Positions 32,755 through 40,630 of a stretch of 64,000 bases of DNA are shown one piece after another. Where the stretch lies: contig JAFKKV010000027.1 of assembly GCA_017304475.1 (NCBI GenBank), forward strand, positions 86,570 through 150,569, in the 5' to 3' direction. Below the pieces are notes generated by a model, which ran no database searches, was not told where the DNA came from, and saw nothing but the letters and a program-made list of their open reading frames with translations. Made by a program: the position numbers and the translations under genes. Positions within the stretch are counted from its first letter, which is position 1. Each line of letters starts with the position of its first letter. Origin of the DNA: Hyphomicrobiales bacterium (GTDB lineage: Bacteria > Pseudomonadota > Alphaproteobacteria > Rhizobiales > Phreatobacteraceae).

Positions 32755-33708
32755 TCAGCCCCGCGGCACCGGATTGACCACCGGACGCCCGGCGAAGAAG
32801 GCCTCGAGATTGGCCAGGATCATGTCCTCCTGGGCCTCGCGCGCGGAAACGCTGGCCGAGGCGATATGCGGGGTCAGCACCGCGCGCGGCGAGGCCTTGA
32901 GCCGCTCGGGCACGTCCGGCTCGGCCTCGAAGACATCCAGGCCGGCGCCGGCAATGGTGCCGTTTTCCAGGGCCTCGATCAGAGCCTCCGTATCGACCGC
33001 CATGCCGCGCGAAATATTGATCAGGTGGCCATGGGCGCCGAGCGCGGCCAGCACTTCGCGATTGACCGCGTGGCGATTGGAGGCGTCGGCGCGCGCCGCG
33101 ACGACCAGGATGTCGGCCCATTCGGCCAGCGCCAGCAGGCTCGGCTTGAACGCATAGGCAAGCGCCGGGCGTTCGGTGCGGCTGTGATAGGCGATCTCCA
33201 TCTCGAAGGCCGCGGCGCGCGCCGCCACCTTGCTGCCGCTGGCGCCATAGCCGTAAATGCCGAGCCTGGCGCCGGTCAGGCCGGGCACCGAGGGCATGCG
33301 TTCGGCGGCATTGCCGCGCCAGCGGCCGTCCCGGACGAAGCGGTCGGCCTGCAGGATCTGGCGGGTCGACGCGATGACCAGGCCCATGGCGAAATCGGCG
33401 ACGCTGGAGGCATTGGCGCCCGGGCTGTGGGTCACCGCGAGCCCGCGCGCCGCCGCCTCGGCGAGGTCGACGCCCTCGTAGCCTGTGCCGAAATAGGCGA
33501 CGAGGCCGAGTTTCGGCAGGGCATCGAGCAGCGCCCGGTCGGTCTTCATCGTGCCCATGGTGAGCAAAGCGCGTGCCTCATGGCCGCCGGCCGGAACCAT
33601 CTCCGCTGCCGAACGCTCCATCGGGCCATGGACCTCGTAACGCTCCCTGAGCAGCCGGGTCAGGCGCTCGGGGAAATTGCAGGCGAGCAGGATCGAGGGC
33701 TTGGACAA
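32755..33708 (-). CDS. D-isomer 2-hydroxyacid dehydrogenase family protein (hydroxypyruvate/glyoxylate reductase-like)
   Basis: The likely start is the TTG at 33708, preceded by GGAG at a 7-nt spacing; this gives 317 residues beginning LSKPSILLACNFPERL. The upstream open frame is unlike any protein and the ATG 12 nt upstream is out of frame. The NAD-binding fold shows GIYGYGASGSKVAARAAAFEMEI, then INISRGMAVDTEALIEALENGTIAGAGLDVFEAEPDVPERL and the catalytic His in VLTPHIASAS. It reduces a 2-oxoacid or oxidises a D-2-hydroxyacid with NAD(P)H. It converges on the tetR gene. Confidence 0.87.
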   Translation of the reverse strand: MSKPSILLACNFPERLTRLLRERYEVHGPMERSAAEMVPAGGHEARALLTMGTMKTDRALLDALPKLGLVAYFGTGYEGVDLAEAAARGLAVTHSPGANASSVADFAMGLVIASTRQILQADRFVRDGRWRGNAAERMPSVPGLTGARLGIYGYGASGSKVAARAAAFEMEIAYHSRTERPALAYAFKPSLLALAEWADILVVAARADASNRHAVNREVLAALGAHGHLINISRGMAVDTEALIEALENGTIAGAGLDVFEAEPDVPERLKASPRAVLTPHIASASVSAREAQEDMILANLEAFFAGRPVVNPVPRG

Positions 33709-34047
33709 GGCGCGGCTCCATCGGCAATGGCGCGCAGGAAGCACGGAAGGGCGCGGCCGGGCCAGGGCTTGCGCGCATCGCTGTCCGTGTTTCGGCGCAT
33801 CGGTCTTGCGGCACCGAACTCGAGCGCCCGCCGAACTGGTCGGCAGCGCGCGTTTCGAGCGGGACAAACGACCCCGGAGCACACAGTTGGGCTGGCATGT
33901 CCTTGCCCCGGCCGACAGGCGGTGTCGATCTCGTCGCCGTGCGGGAGCGGCGGCCGGTTTCCCCCATTGCGCGATCGCTGCCGACTCTCCAAGTTCCGCA
34001 CCGCTCCTGTCGCCGCTCCAGGCGCGACGGAGGTCATCCGGCGCGGC
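33709..34047. other. 339-bp gap, no gene seen
   Basis: Between the TTG start of the dehydrogenase and the stop of the lipoprotein gene. Short overlapping frames are present on both strands but none has a ribosome binding site or recognisable protein pattern. It presumably holds the dehydrogenase promoter. Confidence 0.5.
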
Positions 34048-34980
34048 TCAGCGAAACGTCGTTGTCACCAAGCCGAAAGCCTTGTCTAAAGCATTGACCT
34101 CGTCGACAAATGTCTTTGTCGATGCGACGAATTGGTCGACGCTAAAATGATCCAGATTCGTATAGGCCTCGACGAGCCCATCAAGGGCTTTTCTCAGCGC
34201 GCTTACATCTGGAAGATTAGACCTCAGTTCGGCCTCACGCCGCTTTATCGTCAAGAGGCCCTCGGCGATGGCGAATTGTTCGGATCTGCTGACATCGCGA
34301 TCCCGCAGTTTTTGCAGCCTCGCGAGATCACATTCTTGAAGTCCCTTGAAGAGGGCGGCCGCTTGGGCATTCATCGGCAAGATCGCGTCGCGCAGGTCTT
34401 TGGCGACAGCGTTGATCTTCCTCTTCATTCGCGGGCTGATCTGCAACAGAAGCCGGGTAATTCGCACATCCCGCTCAAGCTTGACCACCGCTCTGACGAG
34501 ACCGGCGACGGCATTGATCTCGTTTGCCGGAAGAGCCACGCCCCCGACCTCCAGTGAAGCGATACTCGTCATGATAGCTGCCAGTTGCGTCGCGGCAGTT
34601 TCGCCCGGGCTGTCCTCCGTCGCCAGCCGGTCCAGAAGCGCCGAATATTCCTTCAGCAGCACGAGTGCTCGCCGACGGTCCCTCGCCATCTTTTCCTCAT
34701 GATCGCGCACACTCGTGCCGTCATTGGTGCCTGCGCGGCATGTTCCTTCGCGCGGAAACAGGAATGCGTAGACTTCTTCCGAATAGGTTAGCTCGCGATT
34801 CAATGTTTCGATGCTGAGGAAGGCTTGATTGAACACCGAAATCGTCGATGTTGTTGCGGTTCGAACTGTAGAGACGTTCTGAACGACAGCGTTGCTGCAG
34901 CCCGTAACGCCAAGTAATGAGACGATGATTGCCGCGCGCGTGATTGAATGTGCGTTTCCGAACTCCGGCATGTAGCGCAA
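34048..34980 (-). CDS. Putative lipoprotein of unknown function
   Basis: The 310-residue product has a signal peptide with lipobox LLGVTGC (about residues 22-28), so it is likely lipid-anchored. The rest is predicted helical and highly charged (EEKMARDRRRALVLLKEYSALLDRL; ISPRMKRKINAVAKDLRD; LARLQKLRDRDVSRSEQF), suggesting a coiled-coil periplasmic protein. I do not recognise the family. The gene is noticeably less GC-rich than its neighbours, and it is flanked by two gene-poor stretches, which hints at acquisition by transfer. There is no partner gene in the vicinity, so a function cannot be proposed. Confidence 0.75.
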   Translation of the reverse strand: MRYMPEFGNAHSITRAAIIVSLLGVTGCSNAVVQNVSTVRTATTSTISVFNQAFLSIETLNRELTYSEEVYAFLFPREGTCRAGTNDGTSVRDHEEKMARDRRRALVLLKEYSALLDRLATEDSPGETAATQLAAIMTSIASLEVGGVALPANEINAVAGLVRAVVKLERDVRITRLLLQISPRMKRKINAVAKDLRDAILPMNAQAAALFKGLQECDLARLQKLRDRDVSRSEQFAIAEGLLTIKRREAELRSNLPDVSALRKALDGLVEAYTNLDHFSVDQFVASTKTFVDEVNALDKAFGLVTTTFR

Positions 34981-35721
34981 AAGGGCCCCCTCAGGCTTTA
35001 CGATATGGGCGGCTACCGTCTTTCTGTGCGGTAGGTGGAGCTAGTTGTGTTGTCGTGAAGGCGCGATTTAAAGTAGCGTTCCGGGGAAATCTGTGGAAAA
35101 CGGACGACTACCGCCGCATTCCGAAAGGGAATGTGTGGATTCGAGCCGGCGCCGTCCTCGCTTGCCTCGTTGGCTCGCTCTGGCCCCACTGGAGGGCATC
35201 TGCGCGCTGCTTGGGGCTTGCTCGGACGACTTGCAAACCACGTAGCGTCGTCACCCGCCGGTGGGGCGGTTGCACAGCCTCGCGAGGTCGTCCGGTGGTG
35301 ACGAATGGATGGGTGGCTGGATCGAGGGCGCAGCGGGTTGTCTGCCTCGCCTCGCGCGGCACCGTTTCGAAGGCGGGCATTTCGACGCCCGTGCCGGCCC
35401 TCTGACAGTCGATTCCATTTTGCCCGTCGTTATGCTTCATTGGGCATAACGCCGGGGTCGGCCAGGGAGGTCGACAGGCAAGTGACGGCCAAATGGGGGA
35501 TCGAGCCCGACGTTGCCGCCCGAGGTGGCATCTCTCACGAGGTCGGCGTGTGCCGTGCATCGCGAGAGGACGCTGCGAGCCTTGCGCTGGTGTCATCGCC
35601 GCCAAGCTCGGATGCGGTCCAACTGACCTGGCGCGCCTCTGGTACAGGCCCTCGCCATCGTTATGATCGCGCCGGGCGGAATTCTATATCTGTCGAAAAT
35701 CATCTCCGGGAGACATGCATC
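34981..35721. other. 741-bp stretch without a convincing gene
   Basis: Two overlapping frames run here on opposite strands (34944-35405 + and 35108-35605 -), both Arg/Cys/Pro-rich and without a recognisable domain. TCGTCACC (35248-35255) pairs with GGTGACGA (35297-35304), with a further CCGG pair inside, so the stretch may contain a structured element or a repeat remnant. The promoter of the following aldehyde dehydrogenase should lie near its right end. Confidence 0.4.
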
Positions 35722-37152
35722 ATGGCGCACGAGCGGGAATTCTACATCAACGGCGAATGGGTCAAGCCGAGCGGCACTGCCACGCTGGACGTGATCGATC
35801 CCTCGACCGAAGAATCGATCGGCACCATTGCGCTCGGCACGGCGGCGGATGTCGACAAGGCGGTGGCTGCCGCCCGCGCGGCCTTCCCGGCTTTCGCCGC
35901 CACCTCGCGTGAAGAACGCCTGGCGCTGATGCGCCGCGTGCTCGAGGTCTACAAGACCCGTTATGCCGACATCGCCGACACGCTGTCGCGCGAAATGGGC
36001 GCGCCCAAGAAGCTCGCCCACACGGCCCAGGCCGCCATGGGCAGCTCGCATCTCGCCAAGATGATCGAGACGCTGGAGACGTTCGAATTCGAGGAGCTGC
36101 GCGGCACCACGCTGATCGCCAAGGAGCCGATCGGGGTCGTCGGCATGATCACGCCGTGGAACTGGCCGCTCAACCAGATCATGTGCAAGGTCGGTCCGGC
36201 GCTCGCCGCCGGCTGCACCATGGTCCTGAAGCCCAGCGAGATCGCGCCGCTCAACGCCATCATCTTCGCCGAGGTGATGCATGAAGCCGGCGTGCCCAAG
36301 GGCGTGTTCAACCTGGTCAATGGTGACGGCCCGACGGTGGGCGAGGCGATTTCGCGCCATCCTGGCGTCGACATGGTGTCGTTCACCGGCTCGACCCGCG
36401 CCGGCATCCTGGTTGCCAAGGCGGCCGCCGATACGGTCAAGCGCGTGCACCAGGAGCTGGGCGGCAAGTCGGCCAATATCATCCTGGCCGACGCCGACCT
36501 GGACCGCGCCGTCAAGCTCGGCGTCGAAGGCTGCATGCGCAATTCCGGCCAGTCCTGCAACGCGCCGACCCGCATGTTCGTGCCCGCCGACAGGCATGCC
36601 GAGGCGGTGGCGATCGCGCGTGCGACCGCCGAGCCGCTGAAGGTGGGCGCCCCGGCTTCCGAGGACACCTGGCTCGGGCCGGTGGTCAGCGAGCTGCAGT
36701 ACAACAAGATCCAGCGGCTGATCGAAGCCGGCATCAAGGAAGGCGCCGAGCTGGTCACCGGCGGGCCGGGCCGTCCGGAAGGACTGAACCGCGGCTACTA
36801 TGTCCGCCCCACCGTCTTCGCCAATGTCACCGACGATATGACCATCGCGCGCGAGGAAATCTTCGGGCCGGTCCTGTCGATCCTGCCCTACAAGAACGAG
36901 GATGAGGTCGTCGCCCGGGCCAATGACACGCCCTATGGTCTGGCGTCTTACGTCCAGTCCGGCTCGATCGAGCGGGCCCGCAAGCTCGCCGCCCAGATGC
37001 GCAGCGGCAATGTCTATATCAACTATCCCGCCTGGGATGCCGGCGCGCCGTTCGGTGGCTATAAGCAGTCCGGCAACGGCCGCGAATATGCCGGCTTCGG
37101 CCTCGAGGAATTCCTCGAGATCAAGGGCACGGTCGGTTACGGAGCCGCCTGA
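35722..37152 (+). CDS. Aldehyde dehydrogenase family protein
   Basis: The ATG at 35722 gives 476 residues starting AHEREFYINGEWVKPSGTATLDVIDPSTEESIGTIALG, the normal ALDH N-terminus. Further motifs are TPWNWPLNQIMCKVGPALAAG, SFTGSTRAGILVAKAAADTVKRVHQELGGKSANIIL (general-base Glu), RNSGQSCNAPTRMFVP (catalytic Cys) and EEIFGPVLSI, ending PFGGYKQSGNGREYAGFGLEEFLEIKG. It is distinct from the ALDH at 3816. The open frame continues upstream to 35305 without homology. A strong UUCG hairpin follows the stop codon, then a Mop gene on the same strand. Confidence 0.93.
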   Translation: MAHEREFYINGEWVKPSGTATLDVIDPSTEESIGTIALGTAADVDKAVAAARAAFPAFAATSREERLALMRRVLEVYKTRYADIADTLSREMGAPKKLAHTAQAAMGSSHLAKMIETLETFEFEELRGTTLIAKEPIGVVGMITPWNWPLNQIMCKVGPALAAGCTMVLKPSEIAPLNAIIFAEVMHEAGVPKGVFNLVNGDGPTVGEAISRHPGVDMVSFTGSTRAGILVAKAAADTVKRVHQELGGKSANIILADADLDRAVKLGVEGCMRNSGQSCNAPTRMFVPADRHAEAVAIARATAEPLKVGAPASEDTWLGPVVSELQYNKIQRLIEAGIKEGAELVTGGPGRPEGLNRGYYVRPTVFANVTDDMTIAREEIFGPVLSILPYKNEDEVVARANDTPYGLASYVQSGSIERARKLAAQMRSGNVYINYPAWDAGAPFGGYKQSGNGREYAGFGLEEFLEIKGTVGYGAA

Positions 37153-37162
37153 TATCGCTGCC

Positions 37163-37200
37163 GCGGCAGGGAGTTCGCTCCCTGCCGCCCTCTCTTTTCT
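37163..37200 (+). terminator. UUCG-loop hairpin after the aldehyde dehydrogenase gene
   Basis: GCGGCAGGGAG (37163-37173) and CTCCCTGCCGC (37178-37188) form a perfect 11-bp stem closed by a TTCG tetraloop, followed by a pyrimidine tract (CCTCTCTTTTCT). It probably terminates or attenuates transcription between the ALDH and mop genes. Confidence 0.75.
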
Positions 37201-37215
37201 CCTCGGGAGCACCTC

Positions 37216-37422
37216 ATGAAACTCAGCGCCAGGAACCTGCTCAAGGGCAAGGTCGTCGACATCAAGAAGGGTGCCACCACGGCCCATGTCCGGCTCGATG
37301 TCGGCGGCACCATCGTCACCTCCTCGATCACCAATGAGGCGGTCGACGAATTGAAGCTGGTCGTCGGCCAGGACGCCTATGCGGTGGTCAAGGCCTCCGA
37401 CGTGATGATCGCGGTCGACTGA
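37216..37422 (+). CDS. Mop/TOBE-domain molybdate-binding protein (molbindin)
   Basis: The 68-residue protein is a single Mop domain: MKLSARNLLKGKVVDIKKGATTAHVRLDVGGTIVTSSITNEAVDELKLVVGQDAYAVVKASDVMIAVD. The SARN..KG.V..I..G....V..D.GG and SIT..A...L.L..G....A.VKA..VM patterns are those of molbindins, small cytoplasmic oligomers that bind molybdate. GGGAG lies 9 nt upstream. No molybdate transporter or molybdoenzyme gene is nearby; the link with the preceding aldehyde dehydrogenase may be chance. Confidence 0.92.
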   Translation: MKLSARNLLKGKVVDIKKGATTAHVRLDVGGTIVTSSITNEAVDELKLVVGQDAYAVVKASDVMIAVD

Positions 37423-37434
37423 CCGTTTGCGGCG

Positions 37435-38934
37435 TCAGCGGCCGACAATATAGCTCATGCTGTCGAAATCGATCGTCCATGAGCTGTATTTGCGCAGGAA
37501 GCCGTGGCAGATGACGCCGTCGAGGATATAGCCGCCGCGCCAGTAGGTTTCGGCCGAGCGCGCGCCGAATTCGCCGCTCACATCGGTCTGGACGAGCGGT
37601 CCGAGATGGACCGAGTTGATGTGAAAGCTCACCGGCGCAGAGGGCCCCGGGCTCACCTCCGCTTGCGTGGCCGCCGGCCCCGGTTCCGGAATGGCCAGGT
37701 GCCGCAGCGTCTGGATCGGCGCGGTCATCATCTGGTTGTCGCGCCCGCGTGTCTGGCCTGAATCGACGAAGAAGGTGAGATCGCCGCTGCCGTTGATGCG
37801 ACCGCGCGTCAGCATCACATGGGTCGAATCGAGGGCGAAGGGAATTTCGGCGGCGATGCCGCGGGGCAGGGCGGCGCGCGCGTCCCGCGCACCGGCCGTG
37901 CCACGCTCGCGCAGCACGATGCGGCCGCCGGTGAAATCGAGGGTGGAGACGAACTGGCGCAACAGTGCGGTGCCGACAATGCCGCCGAGGACGATCCTGC
38001 GATCCTGGCGCAGGCCGGCGCTGCGCCTGATCGGCGCTACGAGGACCGGCACGTGCCTGATCGTGACGTCGCCGATCCTGATGCTGTCCACCCGGCTCAT
38101 GCCGCTGCGTGCGCCGGGCCCGTCCGGATCGTAAGCGCCGAACGCGACGAACGGCTTGGCGCCCAGCGCCTCCGCGAGGTCGGCGTCGAGAACCAGGATA
38201 TCGGCGCCGGTATCGAAGCCGACCGTCACCGGCCGGCCGTTGATCTCCATGGTGAATGAGGGCAGCGGGTCGGTGGCCAGCAGGGGAACGGTCGAGATTC
38301 GCGACGGACCTGTCCAGTCGAGCTGATAAGGCCGCTCCTGGAAGGTGCGGATGAGCTGCATCAGCGGCCGTTCGGTCGCGGCCGGAGCCGCCATGGCGGC
38401 GATCCGGTCGAACCGGTTCTGCTGGTAATAGGTCAGGATCAGATAGTTCATTTCCTGCGTCGTCGCCGCCGGTCCGAGGCTGTCGGTGAGTGTCTTCAGA
38501 TAGCGCTCGGCGGCGTCGTAATGTCCGAGCATGTAGGCGAGCCGTCCAGCCAGCCGGAGAGCGTCGGTCGACACCTCCCAGGTCTCCGCCAGCGGCCGCA
38601 CGACCTGCCAAGCCGACCAGAAATCGCCGCTCTGGAACAGCAATTGCGCGTAAGCCGCCGCTCCGATCTGCGGATTGGCCCGCCACCCCTGTTCGGCCCT
38701 GGCCAAGGCGGCTGCGAGCTCGCCGCGCGTCGTTTCCCGCCGCGGCGCCGTTGCCCCGGCGGGAATCAGAACGGGCGGGGGCCCGGCCGCCGCAATGTTC
38801 GGCAGCGGACCGCCCGTTGCGGGCGCGGCCAGCGACGTGAGCGCCGCCAGGCAGAGGACCGGCAGAATGAGGGCTGCCGCTGCATTCCGTCGGGACGGCG
38901 CCGCGCGTCGCGCGCGAATTTGATCTGGCGACAT
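37435..38934 (-). CDS. Exported retropepsin-like aspartyl protease family protein with two lobes
   Basis: The 499-residue protein has a signal peptide (about residues 20-41). A helical, TPR-like region follows (about 70-200: YAQLLFQSGDFWSAW, AGRLAYMLGHYDAAERYLKTL). Two aspartyl protease lobes come next: lobe 1 with DTGAD at 241-245 and the closing GTALLRQFVSTLDFTGGRIVL, lobe 2 with DSGQT at 391-395 and the closing CHGFLRKYSSWTIDFDSMSYIVG. Each lobe keeps the catalytic D-T/S-G, so one chain could form a full active site, unlike retroviral proteases, which dimerise. The gene diverges from an ArsR-type regulator across tandem palindromes. The role is unknown; periplasmic proteolysis is inferred. 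Confidence 0.82.
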   Translation of the reverse strand: MSPDQIRARRAAPSRRNAAAALILPVLCLAALTSLAAPATGGPLPNIAAAGPPPVLIPAGATAPRRETTRGELAAALARAEQGWRANPQIGAAAYAQLLFQSGDFWSAWQVVRPLAETWEVSTDALRLAGRLAYMLGHYDAAERYLKTLTDSLGPAATTQEMNYLILTYYQQNRFDRIAAMAAPAATERPLMQLIRTFQERPYQLDWTGPSRISTVPLLATDPLPSFTMEINGRPVTVGFDTGADILVLDADLAEALGAKPFVAFGAYDPDGPGARSGMSRVDSIRIGDVTIRHVPVLVAPIRRSAGLRQDRRIVLGGIVGTALLRQFVSTLDFTGGRIVLRERGTAGARDARAALPRGIAAEIPFALDSTHVMLTRGRINGSGDLTFFVDSGQTRGRDNQMMTAPIQTLRHLAIPEPGPAATQAEVSPGPSAPVSFHINSVHLGPLVQTDVSGEFGARSAETYWRGGYILDGVICHGFLRKYSSWTIDFDSMSYIVGR

Positions 38935-38991
38935 ATCTCTGACCCCGGTTATTTCCTAGACTGCCGCATGGCGCGCGGGCGCTCGGTGGAA

Positions 38992-39031
38992 CTAACGATA
39001 GCAAATATGCTATCGTTAGCAAATATGCTAA
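38992..39031. promoter_or_regulatory. Tandem palindromic operator for the ArsR-type regulator
   Basis: Two direct copies of TAGCAAATATGCTA lie 18 bp apart. The first sits in a 28-bp inverted repeat with 12-bp arms (CTAACGATAGCA at 38992-39003, TGCTATCGTTAG at 39008-39019). The second is TTAGCA-AATA-TGCTAA (39016-39031). They fill the gap between the divergent retropepsin and ArsR genes and end 15 bp before the arsR ATG. Confidence 0.75.
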
Positions 39032-39046
39032 ATTGGTGCGCGAATT

Positions 39047-39637
39047 ATGGTAGGCCTGCGGCATCGAACCCTGACGACACCGAGCGAGATCTCGGCTTTC
39101 ATGCATGCCACGCGTATGGCGATGCTGGAAAAGCTGGAATCCGAGCCGGCGACCGTCAGCCAGATCGCGGCGCGCATGGGGGTTCATCCCGCCAATCTGA
39201 CGCGGCACATGCGCATCTTGCTGGCGGCGGGCCTGGTGGAGGTGGCGGAGACCCGCGATACCGGCCGGAATGTCGAGAAATATTATCGGATCACGGCATC
39301 GAGTTTCGACGTCGCGCCGGACGCGGACCAGCTGAAGGCGCCGCACCGGGTGGTGCTTGCCTTCGCCCGCAGCGACCTGGCCGCGGCGATCGCGGCCCTG
39401 CCGGACGAGGAGACACGCACGGTGCATGTCCAGCTGGTCGCCGCGCGCATCGCTCCGGAGGCGGTGGCCGAGTTCAAGGCGGAACTGACCAAGCTCGCCG
39501 CCCGGTTCGAAGCGGCCGAGACCGAGGGCGGCGAGCCGTACCGGCTCAATCTCAATCTTTATCCGACCGAGGCGCCGCCGCCCGGGTCGAAAGGCCTGCG
39601 CGTCAAGATCAAGCCAAAAGGCAAGGGGACGCCGTAG
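39047..39637 (+). CDS. ArsR-type winged-helix transcriptional regulator
   Basis: The 196-residue protein has an N-terminal winged helix: TPSEISAFMHATRMAMLEKLESEPATVSQIAARMGVHPANLTRHMRILLAAGLVEVAETRDTGRNVEKYYRITASSF (about residues 11-85). This matches the ArsR/HTH_20 type. The C-terminal ~110 residues are helical and end in a basic stretch (RVKIKPKGKG). The metal-binding ELCVCDL motif of true ArsR sensors is absent, so a non-metal signal is likely. Tandem palindromes directly upstream suggest autoregulation and control of the divergent retropepsin-like gene. Confidence 0.85.
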   Translation: MVGLRHRTLTTPSEISAFMHATRMAMLEKLESEPATVSQIAARMGVHPANLTRHMRILLAAGLVEVAETRDTGRNVEKYYRITASSFDVAPDADQLKAPHRVVLAFARSDLAAAIAALPDEETRTVHVQLVAARIAPEAVAEFKAELTKLAARFEAAETEGGEPYRLNLNLYPTEAPPPGSKGLRVKIKPKGKGTP

Positions 39638-39682
39638 TCGCTCGGGGGCCGGCCCGGCTTCTGCGGCGAGGCAGGACGGGCG

Positions 39683-40267
39683 TCAGCGGTGACCGCCCAT
39701 GTCCAGCTCGCGGCCGCGCCCAAGCCGCGTCATCCAGTCGATGAAGCGCGGATCATGCTCGATCTGATGGGCGTAGTGCCGGCGAAGCGAGGCGGTCAGC
39801 CGGCCTTGCCGCTGCAATTGATCGTCGGCAAAGCCGATCATCAATGAATTGGGCCAGGCCTGCGGACGGATCTGCCTCAGGCGTGCGAACAGGCGATCCT
39901 CGGGTTCGTCGGGATTGGCCTGGGCGAGCAGCGTCAGCATGGCGGCGGTGGAGCGCGACACGCCCATATGGCAATGCACCAGCAGATGACCTTCGCTCCG
40001 CCCGTCGCGCGATCCCGCGAGGCCTTCGCCGAAGCGCAGGACTTCGGCGACGTGATCGGCGACCGGCAGGATATGGCCGGGCTTCGGGTCGATGATGTCG
40101 TGGAACTGCAGGACCGCGCGCTGATGCGCGCCATAGGTCTGGAACGTCTCGATTTCAGGCCAGTCCGGGTCGAGGATCGACAGGACATGGCTCACCGAGC
40201 GACCGCGATGATCGGGCAGTTCCTCGATGCCGCAAATGGTGAGGACGGAAATGGCGATATTCTGCAT
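39683..40267 (-). CDS. Protein tyrosine/dual-specificity phosphatase family protein
   Basis: The 194-residue protein contains the P-loop HCHMGVSRSTA (about residues 98-108), matching the HCX5R(S/T) active-site signature of cysteine phosphatases. An upstream LVHC-type strand and an Asp-bearing segment (FHDIIDPKPGHILP) could provide the general acid. The N-terminus NIAISVLTICGIEELPDHRGRSVSHVLSILDPDW fits small bacterial tyrosine phosphatases acting in the cytoplasm. The target is unknown. It stands alone, converging on the arsR gene. Confidence 0.88.
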   Translation of the reverse strand: MQNIAISVLTICGIEELPDHRGRSVSHVLSILDPDWPEIETFQTYGAHQRAVLQFHDIIDPKPGHILPVADHVAEVLRFGEGLAGSRDGRSEGHLLVHCHMGVSRSTAAMLTLLAQANPDEPEDRLFARLRQIRPQAWPNSLMIGFADDQLQRQGRLTASLRRHYAHQIEHDPRFIDWMTRLGRGRELDMGGHR

Positions 40268-40362
40268 GGTGGAAATCCCGGGCCTGCGCGCTGGGCGACC
40301 GCCACGGGGGCGACGCTCCGACTGGATAGTGCAGGTTCAACGTGACAGGCAATTTCGCCAGA

Positions 40363-40425
40363 TCTTGGACTTTGGATTTCGGGCTTTGCACTTCGCGCTT
40401 TGGACTTCGGGCCTTGGGCTTGGAG
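40363..40425. repeat. Degenerate heptanucleotide tandem repeat
   Basis: Nine consecutive 7-mers of the type CTTYGGR can be read without gaps: TCTTGGA, CTTTGGA, TTTCGGG, CTTTGCA, CTTCGCG, CTTTGGA, CTTCGGG, CCTTGGG, CTTGGAG. The tract lies in the 361-bp gap upstream of the phosphatase gene. No gene is seen in the gap. Confidence 0.8.
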
Positions 40426-40596
40426 GATGTCGAAACCGCACCTCTCTCATGGCGGCGCGCAGGGTTCTCGGCAGGGCCGGCCGTCCTCGGGCGCACCTGG
40501 CTCCAACCCCCTACCTCGCAAGAGTACTTGCCCTGGACGGGCCTCGGGCGAAGGATCGGCTGCAGTGCATTGTCGACCTCATGACCCCTCCATCCT

Positions 40597-40630
40597 GCCC
40601 GCTCCCCCGCAACGGAGCGGGCTCTTTTTT
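40597..40630 (+). terminator. Intrinsic terminator on the + strand with no annotated gene upstream
   Basis: GCCCGCTCC (40597-40605) pairs perfectly with GGAGCGGGC (40614-40622) around an 8-nt loop, followed by TCTTTTTT (40623-40630). This is a classic rho-independent terminator reading rightward. The genes on both sides are leftward, so it may end a small RNA or read-through transcript. Its T-run overlaps the LysR stop codon. Confidence 0.82.

Noticed and set aside
34944..35405. 153-residue rightward frame near the lipoprotein gene
   Set aside because: It starts inside the lipoprotein coding region on the opposite strand and shows no domain; not supported as a gene.
35108..35605. 165-residue leftward frame upstream of the second aldehyde dehydrogenase
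   Set aside because: It has no ribosome binding site, no domain and an Arg/Pro-rich composition, and it overlaps an equally long frame on the other strand. It is kept only as part of the unexplained 741-bp stretch.
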